This document shows positions 24,442 to 32,115 of a stretch of 64,000 nucleotides of DNA, one piece after another. Positions within the stretch are counted from its first letter, which is position 1. Every line of letters begins with the position of its first letter. The notes below the pieces were generated by a model, which saw only the letters and a program-made list of their open reading frames with translations, was not told where the DNA came from and did no database searches. Both the position numbers and the translations under genes were made by a program. Source of the stretch: Clostridia bacterium (lineage in GTDB: Bacteria; Bacillota; Clostridia; Monoglobales; Monoglobaceae); the NCBI GenBank assembly GCA_017620615.1, contig JAGAUW010000004.1:1-64000 (forward strand). Reading direction: 5' to 3'.

Positions 24442-25998
24442 TTGAAGAACAGTGCCTCTTCCAAAGCTGTGCGCACCATCAGCTTTATGGCTGTTATCAT
24501 CTTTTGTGCAAAGCTTATGGGCCTTCTCCGAGAAACTCTTATCGCAAGCGTTTACGGTCAGGGGTTTGAGTCTGACATTTTAAACACTGCTACACAGATT
24601 CCTCTGCTTTTTTTCGATATGACCTTGGGGGTTGCCATTCTTTCAACCTTTATCCCCGTTTTCAATACTTTTTTAGAACGTGACGGAAAGATACGTGCAA
24701 TGAAATTTGCCAACAGCTTTCTTGCAACGGTGGTCATTATTTCATCACTTGCGGCTATCATCGGTATGATTTTTGCATATCCCCTTGTTCGTCTTATGGT
24801 GCCGGGATATTCCGCCGAAAAGGTGGCTGCAACAGCAACGCTTCTTCGGGTTTTGTTTCCATCAATAGTTTTCACCGCAGCGGCTTATACCGCAGTTGGC
24901 ATACTCCAGTCCTTCGGGGAATTCAATATTCCATCAATAATCAGCGTTGTTTCAAACCTGATAATGATTTTGTATCTCGTTTTTGTGGGCGACCGTTTCA
25001 GCCTTTTGGGAGTTGTTATTTCAATGGTAATCGCCTGGGCATCCCAGTTGATTATTCAAATACCTCACCTTTTAAAAAGCGGATGGCGATGGAGTTTTGG
25101 TTTCAGCCTGCGAGACAAAGGTATCCGCGATGCCGCAAAGCTGGCACTTCCCGTTCTTATCAGCTCGTGGATTCAACCACTTTGTGTGGTTATCAATATG
25201 GCCTTTTCATCCTCAATGGGTGACGGCGCTGTGTCCGGTCTTAACTGGGCAAACAAAATTTATATAATAATGGTGGGCGTTTTTGCCTATGCCGTTACAA
25301 ACTTTATTTTCCCTCGCCTTTCAAGGCTTGGCAGCGGCTCAAGAAATAATGAATTCAAGGAAACTACAAGGATTTCTTTGGGGTGGATTATTTTTATAAT
25401 TGCATATGTTTCAGCTATGTTTGTTGCCCTTTCAAAGCCTATAATAAAAATCATTTTTGAATATGGCGCTTTTTCAGCAAAAAACACAGAAACCACCGCG
25501 GTAGCCCTCCTCTTCTATTCATTCGGTATGGTGGGCTATGCAATATGCGAAATCCTAAACAAAAGCTTTTATGCCCTCCGTGACGGCAAAACACCTATGT
25601 TTACTGCCGCTTTCGGAATTTTCATGAACCTTGTATCAGCTTTTGTTTTAGTAAAGCTTTTCAAGATGGGCATTGGTGGTCTTGCTTTAGCAAGCGCCGT
25701 GAGCTCACTTGCTATGGCAATGGTTCTCCTTTATATGATAAACAAAAAGGAATCCGGCACAATAACTGGAAATTTCATCAAAAATACAGCAAAAACCGTC
25801 GCCTCTGCTATTGTTTGTGGCATTGTGGCCTTCCTTTGCTACACACTTTTATCGCCCGACCAAATGGGCCGCATTTTAAACTTTATACTCTGCGGAGCCT
25901 CTGCAGGCGTTGCCCTTATCTTATATCTGCTACTTAGTTTTGTTTTGAAGATTGACGAATTTGACCAAATCAGGAGGTTTATTCATCATGAAAAATAA
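24442..25998 (+). CDS. murJ: MurJ-type lipid flippase
   Basis: 518-aa MOP-superfamily membrane protein (about 14 helices) of the MurJ/MviN group, which flips lipid II or related undecaprenyl-linked sugars. TTG at 24442 is chosen from the AAGGGGG site upstream. The MurJ signature GLLRETLIASVYG (about 25-37) is present. It leads a cluster with an O-antigen-ligase-type protein and a glycosyltransferase, so it could be dedicated to a surface glycan rather than being the essential lipid II flippase. Overlaps the next gene by 11 bp. Confidence 0.88.
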   Translation: MKNSASSKAVRTISFMAVIIFCAKLMGLLRETLIASVYGQGFESDILNTATQIPLLFFDMTLGVAILSTFIPVFNTFLERDGKIRAMKFANSFLATVVIISSLAAIIGMIFAYPLVRLMVPGYSAEKVAATATLLRVLFPSIVFTAAAYTAVGILQSFGEFNIPSIISVVSNLIMILYLVFVGDRFSLLGVVISMVIAWASQLIIQIPHLLKSGWRWSFGFSLRDKGIRDAAKLALPVLISSWIQPLCVVINMAFSSSMGDGAVSGLNWANKIYIIMVGVFAYAVTNFIFPRLSRLGSGSRNNEFKETTRISLGWIIFIIAYVSAMFVALSKPIIKIIFEYGAFSAKNTETTAVALLFYSFGMVGYAICEILNKSFYALRDGKTPMFTAAFGIFMNLVSAFVLVKLFKMGIGGLALASAVSSLAMAMVLLYMINKKESGTITGNFIKNTAKTVASAIVCGIVAFLCYTLLSPDQMGRILNFILCGASAGVALILYLLLSFVLKIDEFDQIRRFIHHEK

Positions 25999-27886
25999 CA
26001 GCTTTTTCATAACAGTTTGGCTTTGTTTTTACAATGCGGTAATCAAAAACAGCATCACTTACCGCTGGCTTTTGGGGCTGTATAACGGCATCTCAAAGGC
26101 TTGGAGAGAATCCTTTATCACTAATCTTTTCAGAAAACAATTTTTCTCTAAAAATTGTGTAAGAAACAGTGTGTGGGGTAAAGTTTGCTTTTCACCATTT
26201 TCTCTGCTGGAAAAAGTTGCCGATAGTTTTGGCGAAAAGCTGATTGTGCAAAAAGAAAAAAGTCATATAGTTAGATTTTTCAAATACTTCTTGCACAATT
26301 GTCTCGCCCTTAACTTGCGTTTCCTCGGTGTCTTCATTTTCTGCGGCAGTCTTTCAAACCTTTTAATTTCCCTTTTAAGTGGCGAAAAAATCCTTCTTTC
26401 ACTTTCTGCAGTGATTTTAGGCGGGATTCTTTATATCTTTGATTTCAATCTTACTGCCGCTTTTAAAAGCTCAAAGCTTGTCAGCCTTCTAGAAAACTGT
26501 CTTGATACAAAGTTTGTCTTTGATTTCTTTTATATGACAAAATGTGAGGGGAAAATGAGACTAATAACTGCCGCTGCCTTAGGTATCGCATCAGGGCTTA
26601 TTAGCAGCATTATTTCACCCATCTTTGCACTTTTGTTCGTTTTTGGGTTACTTTTCTTTTGCCTTGTCCTTTATAAAGTGGAGTTTGGCGTATTTGTAAC
26701 AGTTTTTCTTGCACCCCTTATTCCCACCATGGTGCTTGTTGGGCTCTCTCTTCTTTGTCTTTTCTCCTTGGTCATTAAATATCTCACCACCAAAAAGTTC
26801 TTATGGCACTTTGAGGGCTGCGGACTTATGATAATCACTATGCTCGTCATATATCTGATTTCCGCAATTACTTCTTTCGCCCCCTTCAAAAGCGTTCAGA
26901 TATGGCTTGTATACTTTGCTTTCATGATATTTTATTTTGTAATTATAAATACCGTAAAAACAAAAAATCAGCTTTTCAACATCCTGAAAGTTTTTGTTCT
27001 CTCAGGCGGAATTGTTTGTCTCTACGGAATTTTGCAATATATTTTTGGCTGGAATGTAAATCAGGCATGGATGGACGAAGAAATGTTCGAAGACATCAAA
27101 ATGCGAATCTATTCAACCCTGGAAAACCCAAACGTCCTTGGCGAATACATTCTTCTGGTGCTCCCTGTTTGCATTTCACTTATGTGGACATCAAAAAAGG
27201 CTTGGGCAAAAATTGTTTATGCCGGTCTTTCGGGTATTATGGGCGTGGCTCTCATTCTCACTTTTTCCCGTGGCTGTTGGCTCGGAATTATGGCGTCTGC
27301 AGCGGTTTTTGTAACATTCGTCTGTGGAAAGCTCTGGGGACTGGCTCTTATTGCACTGCCTGTTATCCCTATGGTTCTTCCACAGAGCATTATCAACCGT
27401 TTCTTAAGCATCGGTGATATGAAAGACTCTTCCACATCCTACCGCGTTTATATATGGATGGGAACACTCCTTCTTCTGAAAGACTTCTGGCTCTCAGGTA
27501 TTGGTCCCGGAACCGAAGCCTTCACCCAGGTTTATCCTTTTTATTCGTACAGTGCCATTGTTGCACCACACTCCCACAATCTGTTTTTGCAGATTTTGGT
27601 GGAATCAGGGATTTTGGGAATCTTTGCCTTTGTTCTGCTTATGTTCCTTTTCATAAAGAATTCCATTTCTGGATATCTTGCCTTTGGCAAGGGAAATCCA
27701 TTTTCTGTTGTGATTGTTGGCATTGCCTCAGGAATTTTGGGATTTATGGTTCAGGGACTTTTCGATAACTGTTTTTACAACTACCGAGTATTTATGATTT
27801 TCTTCACGGTGATAGCACTTGGCATCACCGCATCAAAAATAGCAAAAACCGAGTCAGAAAAAACGGAGGTACCTTTAAATGCTTAA
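25988..27886 (+). CDS. O-antigen ligase / Wzy-type polymerase
   Basis: 632-aa polytopic membrane protein; start set by AGGAGG 9 nt before ATG 25988. The N-terminal 190 residues are an unusual extension with two helices. The ligase core is in the C-terminal half: TFSRGCWLGIMAS (about 413), a large external loop, and PHSHNLFLQILVESGILG (about 519-537), the PF04932 signature. Such enzymes polymerise or transfer undecaprenyl-linked glycans at the outer face. In a Gram-positive cell it probably makes a secondary wall polymer, capsule or exopolysaccharide. Confidence 0.87.
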   Translation: MKNNSFFITVWLCFYNAVIKNSITYRWLLGLYNGISKAWRESFITNLFRKQFFSKNCVRNSVWGKVCFSPFSLLEKVADSFGEKLIVQKEKSHIVRFFKYFLHNCLALNLRFLGVFIFCGSLSNLLISLLSGEKILLSLSAVILGGILYIFDFNLTAAFKSSKLVSLLENCLDTKFVFDFFYMTKCEGKMRLITAAALGIASGLISSIISPIFALLFVFGLLFFCLVLYKVEFGVFVTVFLAPLIPTMVLVGLSLLCLFSLVIKYLTTKKFLWHFEGCGLMIITMLVIYLISAITSFAPFKSVQIWLVYFAFMIFYFVIINTVKTKNQLFNILKVFVLSGGIVCLYGILQYIFGWNVNQAWMDEEMFEDIKMRIYSTLENPNVLGEYILLVLPVCISLMWTSKKAWAKIVYAGLSGIMGVALILTFSRGCWLGIMASAAVFVTFVCGKLWGLALIALPVIPMVLPQSIINRFLSIGDMKDSSTSYRVYIWMGTLLLLKDFWLSGIGPGTEAFTQVYPFYSYSAIVAPHSHNLFLQILVESGILGIFAFVLLMFLFIKNSISGYLAFGKGNPFSVVIVGIASGILGFMVQGLFDNCFYNYRVFMIFFTVIALGITASKIAKTESEKTEVPLNA

Positions 27887-29000
27887 AGTTTTGCAAGTTT
27901 GTTCGGACACAAATATCGGTGGTGCAGGAAAGTGTATTCTCACTTATCTCAAGCACTGCAACAAAGAAAAACTGAACGTGGCTGTTGTCCTTCCCGCAAA
28001 CAGCCTGCTTAAACCCAAGGTTGAAGAATTAGGCTTTGAGGTCTTTGAAGTAGACGCTATGGCGGACAAATCTCTCGACGCTCTTGCAATCAAAAAGCTT
28101 CTTGGGGTTTTTAAAGAGTTTAAGCCTCAGATTGTTCATACACACGCAAGTATGTCCGCACGTATTGCTGCAAGGCTTTTTGGGGCAAAAATAGTATACA
28201 CAAGGCACAGCGTGTTCCCCCCGAATCCACATCTCACTCACGGGCTTGGGAAAGCAATCTGTGGCCTTGCCAACAACTCCACTGCCGACAAAATAATTGC
28301 GGTAGCTGAGGCGGCAAAGGAAAATATCTGTGACATCGGCGTAAAAGAAGGCAAAATTGACGTCATTTTAAACGGCGTAGAGCCGCTTCGCAAATACTCC
28401 GACGAGGAAATTTCAAAAATCAAAGCAGATTTCAATATTCCCGCCGATTGCAAATGTACCGCCATTGTTGCTCGTCTCAACGAGGTAAAGGGTCACAAAT
28501 ACTTTGTTGAAGCCGCAAAGATTTTGAAAGACCGCGGCGTAAAGGCTAGGTTTCTTATTGCGGGGACCGGGGATATGGCAGAGGCTATACGCAAACAAAT
28601 CATAGACTCAGGTCTTGAGGATTATGTGATTATGCTGGGATTTCTCGATAACGTTGAGCCCCTTATGAACATCATAGATGTTCAGGCAAACTGTTCATTC
28701 GGCACCGAAGCCACAAGTCTCTCACTCCTTGAGGGTATGAGCCTTGGAAAGCCCGCTGTGGTTTCAGACTTCGGCGGCAATCCCGGTGTAATCAAGAATA
28801 ACAAAAACGGATTTATTGTGCCCACCCACGATTCTGTGGCGCTCGCTGAGAAGCTGACTATGCTTTTTGAAGACGATGACCTTTATTCAAAGCTCTCAGA
28901 GGGCAGTACCGCAATTTTCAACTCAACATTCACTGCAAAAAAATATGCAGAAAACATTGATAATATCTATTTTAGCCTTGGAGGTAAGAACAATGACTAA
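27879..29000 (+). CDS. Family 4 glycosyltransferase
   Basis: 373-aa GT-B retaining glycosyltransferase. The N-terminal acceptor domain has QVCSDTNIGGAGK and HTHASMSARIAARLFG. The donor domain has the linker VILNGVEP, GTGDMAEAIRKQI and the nucleotide-sugar motif EATSLSLLEGMSLGKPAV (E-x7-E type, about 275). It acts at the inner membrane face adding a sugar to the lipid-linked glycan. Overlaps both neighbours (8 bp each), indicating tight co-expression. Confidence 0.92.
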   Translation: MLKVLQVCSDTNIGGAGKCILTYLKHCNKEKLNVAVVLPANSLLKPKVEELGFEVFEVDAMADKSLDALAIKKLLGVFKEFKPQIVHTHASMSARIAARLFGAKIVYTRHSVFPPNPHLTHGLGKAICGLANNSTADKIIAVAEAAKENICDIGVKEGKIDVILNGVEPLRKYSDEEISKIKADFNIPADCKCTAIVARLNEVKGHKYFVEAAKILKDRGVKARFLIAGTGDMAEAIRKQIIDSGLEDYVIMLGFLDNVEPLMNIIDVQANCSFGTEATSLSLLEGMSLGKPAVVSDFGGNPGVIKNNKNGFIVPTHDSVALAEKLTMLFEDDDLYSKLSEGSTAIFNSTFTAKKYAENIDNIYFSLGGKNND

Positions 29001-29487
29001 AGCAAAATTCAACCTTATTGATGTCCTTATTGTTGCAGCTGTGGTTTTAATCGCCGTTATCGCTGTATGGTTTTTGGGCGGAAGAAGTGGCACTGGCACT
29101 ACCAGCGAAACACAAAACACCACGGCAACATTCAAGATTCAGCTTACCAAAGCAGAAAAAAGTCTTTATGACAAATTCCTCGCAGGTTTAGAAAATGACG
29201 AAAGCGTATGGATAGGAATAAAAGAACGTTTTGAAGGAAAGCTTACTGGCATAGAGCTTTCACCCTCTACCAAGGTGGGTACCGATTTATCATCAGGCAA
29301 GGCTGTACTTTTGGAAGACCCTGTTCTTTATGACATAACCCTTGAGGTAACCGCAGACGTCCTTGAGACGTCCAGCCAGATTTCTTCATCAAACACCCCT
29401 ATCCGTGTGGGCGAGGAAACAGCTATTCGTGGCAAGGGCTTTGCGGGCTATGGCTTTGTGATTGACCTGGCTACAAACGCTCAATAA
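28993..29487 (+). CDS. DUF4330 protein, first copy
   Basis: 164 aa. Start ATG at 28993 overlaps the glycosyltransferase stop (ATGACTAA); ribosome binding site GGAGG. Short cytosolic start FNLIDVLIV, one membrane helix (about 8-30), then a beta-rich external domain. The KFNLIDVLIVAA opening is typical of DUF4330. Function unknown; its place suggests a role in export or assembly of the glycan. Confidence 0.8.
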   Translation: MTKAKFNLIDVLIVAAVVLIAVIAVWFLGGRSGTGTTSETQNTTATFKIQLTKAEKSLYDKFLAGLENDESVWIGIKERFEGKLTGIELSPSTKVGTDLSSGKAVLLEDPVLYDITLEVTADVLETSSQISSSNTPIRVGEETAIRGKGFAGYGFVIDLATNAQ

Positions 29488-29509
29488 AGAATAAAGGGAG
29501 GAAAAATCT

Positions 29510-30004
29510 ATGCTTATCAACAAAGAAGGAAAGCTGTTTGGAAAAATCAGCATTATTGATATAATTGTTATTCTTGCAATTTTTGTGGGTGCTTTCGGAG
29601 TTTACACAAGATTTTTTGTGAGCGAAAAGAAAGTCGAAACTGCCGCGAGCCACATTGAATACACTATGAAAATCAAAGAGGTTCGTATCGGCACAGTCAA
29701 TGCCCTGAAAAATTATATGGGTCCCGTTACCGATGCCACCACAAAAGAATATATGGGTGATGTTGTGGATGTCACTTACGCCGATTCGAAGAGAGCCGTT
29801 GAAACAACAAACGGAAAGATGAAAGCTTCGCTTGTCCCTGAAAGATACGACGTCACCCTTACAGTAAGAGTTGACGGAAAGATAAACACTTCCGGTTTTT
29901 ATACCGCAAACAATCAAGCACTTGCTGCTGGTTCATCCTATGTTTTCACGACAAAAGCGGCAAAAACCACCGGAACAATTACGGATGTATATGAAATAAA
30001 ATAG
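29510..30004 (+). CDS. DUF4330 protein, second copy
   Basis: 164 aa, paralogous in layout to the preceding gene: GKISIIDIIVILAIF helix near the N-terminus, then a beta-rich extracytoplasmic part. Sequence identity between the copies is low outside the helix, so they are old duplicates or two subunits of one complex. Good ribosome binding site (GGGAGG). Confidence 0.8.
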   Translation: MLINKEGKLFGKISIIDIIVILAIFVGAFGVYTRFFVSEKKVETAASHIEYTMKIKEVRIGTVNALKNYMGPVTDATTKEYMGDVVDVTYADSKRAVETTNGKMKASLVPERYDVTLTVRVDGKINTSGFYTANNQALAAGSSYVFTTKAAKTTGTITDVYEIK

Positions 30005-30060
30005 TCTTTAGCGGTGGCGAGCCTTGCCACCGCTAAGATTTCTCTTAGGAGTGATACCTT

Positions 30061-31788
30061 ATGTTCAGACGTTTTTCAGTTTATTACAAACCATATATAG
30101 GAATTATTCTAATCGACCTTTTGTGTGCAGCCCTTTCAACCATCTGCGAGCTTGTTTTTCCTATGATTGTACGAACAATCACAAGCACCGCACAAATGGG
30201 TCCCGGTGCCCTTCTGCTTTCAACGGTGTTGAAGCTTGGCGCACTTTACCTTTTCCTGCGGATTGTTGACACCGTTGCAAACTATTTTATGGCAAATGTA
30301 GGTCACGTAATGGGAGCACGGCTTGAGACGGATATGCGCCGCGACCTTTTCAATCACCTTGAAAAGCTGCCCTTTAAATTTTTTGATAACACAAAAATCG
30401 GTCAGCTTATGTCAAGAGTAACCACCGACCTTTTTGATATAACCGAATTTTCACATCACTGCCCTGAGGAATTTTTCATTGCTGGAATCAAAATAATTGG
30501 CGCATTCATAATCCTTGGAAGAATAAATCTGACCTTCACCGCCATCATATTTCTGCTTCTTCCCCTTATGCTGATTTCTGTTTTTGTGTTCCGCAAAAAT
30601 ATGAAAAATGCATTCAAGGAACAACGTAAGCAAGTGGGCGAGCTGAACGCTGACCTTGAGGACAGTCTGCTTGGCACAAGGGTTGTAAAAAGCTTTGCAA
30701 ACGAAAACCTGGAGCGCGAAAAGTTTGCCGAAGGCAATAAAAAGTTTTTTATCACCAAGAAAAATGCTTACAGATATATGGCTCTTTTTCAGGCGGGAAC
30801 AAGATTCTTTGACGGAGTTATGTATATCGCGGTCATCGTTATCGGCTCGATTTTTATGATAAATGGTCGTCTCACCCCTGCTGACCTTATTGCATATCTC
30901 CTCTATATACAGACACTGATAACATCAATCAGGCGAATCGTGGAGTTCACCGAGCAATTCCAGAAAGGAATCACTGGTATCGAACGCTTTTTTGAAATAT
31001 TGGACGAGCCCGTGGAGGAATATAACCCCACAGACTGCATTGAACTTGAGAATGTGTCGGGAAATATAGATTTCAATGATGTTTCATTCAAATATTCTGA
31101 CGGTTCGAAGGATGTCTTAAGCCACATCGACCTTCACATAAAAAAAGGCGAAAATATCGCTTTTGTAGGCCCATCAGGGGGCGGAAAGACAACGCTTTGC
31201 AATCTTATCCCAAAATTCTATGATTTAAAAAGTGGAAGCATAACAATAGACGGTATTGACATAAGCAATATTTCTCTTTCTTCTCTCAGAAATAATATCG
31301 GCATGGTTCAGCAGGATGTTTATCTCTTCAGCGGCTCGGTTTATGAAAATATCCTTTACGGAAAGCCAGGCGCCACCCGTGATGAAGTTACCCGGGCAGC
31401 AAAACTTGCCGGCGCACATGACTTCATTATGGAACTGAAAGACGGGTATGATACCTATGTGGGAGAACGCGGACTCAAGCTTTCAGGCGGACAGAAACAA
31501 AGAGTTTCAATCGCAAGGCTTTTCCTGAAAAACCCGCCTATCCTTATTCTTGACGAGGCTACCTCCGCTCTTGACAATGAAAGCGAGCTTCTTGTTCAAA
31601 AATCACTGAAGCGGCTTTCCGAGGGCAGAACAACCCTGACAATTGCTCATCGCCTTACTACTATAAAAAATGCCACAAGAATTTTTGTTCTGACCCAGGA
31701 CGGAATTTCTGAAAGCGGCACACATCAGGAGCTTATGGAAAAAGGCGGCGAATACGCAAAACTTTATTCTCTTTACAGCACTCTTTAA
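30061..31788 (+). CDS. ABC exporter, fused permease and ATPase
   Basis: 575-aa half-transporter expected to dimerise. The membrane domain has six helices (about 15-300); the ATPase carries Walker A GPSGGGKTTL (about 378-387), signature LSGGQKQRVSIAR (about 480), Walker B ILILDEATSALD and the H-loop IAHRL. MsbA/multidrug type. The position at the end of the glycan cluster suggests export of a lipid-linked product, but a general drug or lipid exporter cannot be excluded. Confidence 0.9.
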   Translation: MFRRFSVYYKPYIGIILIDLLCAALSTICELVFPMIVRTITSTAQMGPGALLLSTVLKLGALYLFLRIVDTVANYFMANVGHVMGARLETDMRRDLFNHLEKLPFKFFDNTKIGQLMSRVTTDLFDITEFSHHCPEEFFIAGIKIIGAFIILGRINLTFTAIIFLLLPLMLISVFVFRKNMKNAFKEQRKQVGELNADLEDSLLGTRVVKSFANENLEREKFAEGNKKFFITKKNAYRYMALFQAGTRFFDGVMYIAVIVIGSIFMINGRLTPADLIAYLLYIQTLITSIRRIVEFTEQFQKGITGIERFFEILDEPVEEYNPTDCIELENVSGNIDFNDVSFKYSDGSKDVLSHIDLHIKKGENIAFVGPSGGGKTTLCNLIPKFYDLKSGSITIDGIDISNISLSSLRNNIGMVQQDVYLFSGSVYENILYGKPGATRDEVTRAAKLAGAHDFIMELKDGYDTYVGERGLKLSGGQKQRVSIARLFLKNPPILILDEATSALDNESELLVQKSLKRLSEGRTTLTIAHRLTTIKNATRIFVLTQDGISESGTHQELMEKGGEYAKLYSLYSTL

Positions 31789-31793
31789 ATGCC

Positions 31794-31824
31794 AACCCCG
31801 TACCAAAATTTGTGGTACGGGGTT
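31794..31824 (+). terminator. Hairpin after the ABC exporter
   Basis: Perfect 12-bp stem AACCCCGTACCA/TGGTACGGGGTT immediately after the stop. It has no T-run, so it may terminate poorly or stabilise the mRNA 3' end. Confidence 0.5.
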
Positions 31825-31867
31825 AACTATGTATTAAACCGAGTCGCATCAGTTCCTCGCGCCTTTA

Positions 31868-32044
31868 TAAAAAAAAGTGCGCTGTCACAATGACAACGCA
31901 CAAAAAACACATTGCCCTTGTTTTGTTGCGACACAAAATCTTTAACACAACTATCAGCACATGTCAAATAGAGCAATGCATTTTTATCAAAATGATAAAA
32001 AACACATGTGCATAATAGTTTCAATATTAAGATTTTATGTCGCA
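31868..32044 (-). ncRNA. Structured small RNA, unrecognised class, downstream of uvrA
   Basis: A ~175-nt transcription unit between convergent genes. The start predicted from the promoter (near 32043) coincides with the first base of a 16-18-bp stem: TGCGACATAAAATCTT pairs with AAGATTTTGTGTCGCA, with one G-U. Inside are ACTAT/ATAGT, an 8-bp GCACATGT/ACATGTGC helix and a 9-bp apical hairpin TTTTTATCA/TGATAAAAA. Loop bases CATTGCTC can pair with GGGCAATG beyond the closing stem, forming a pseudoknot. A terminator (GTGCG-x-TGTCA with TGACA-x-CGCAC, then eight T) ends the unit. An ORF crosses it, but it has no ribosome binding site and runs through the terminator. I do not recognise the class; it does not fit 6S RNA. 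Confidence 0.68.
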
Positions 32045-32049
32045 TAATT

Positions 32050-32078
32050 ATGATAGCACATTTATTCAAATTTGTCTA
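32050..32078 (-). promoter_or_regulatory. Promoter of the structured RNA
   Basis: On the minus strand, -35 TAGACA (32073-32078), 17-bp spacer, -10 TATCAT (32050-32055). It follows directly on the uvrA terminator. Confidence 0.7.
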
Positions 32079-32089
32079 TACCCAAAAGG

Positions 32090-32115
32090 AAAAATCCGCA
32101 TCACTGCGGATTTTT
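32090..32115 (-). terminator. Terminator after uvrA
   Basis: 11-bp stem AAAAATCCGCA/TGCGGATTTTT with a 4-nt loop; on the minus strand it ends in TTTTT-CC-TTTT. Confidence 0.85.

Noticed and set aside
31868-32044. Second 6S RNA (as in Bacillus, which has two)
   Set aside because: The closing stem is too continuous, the central bubble is small, and a 3' single-stranded segment pairs back into the apical loop. This does not fit the 6S shape.
31827-32069. 80-aa minus-strand ORF downstream of uvrA
   Set aside because: No ribosome binding site, its start lies upstream of the predicted transcript, and the frame runs straight through a strong terminator. The base pairing of the region explains it better as RNA.
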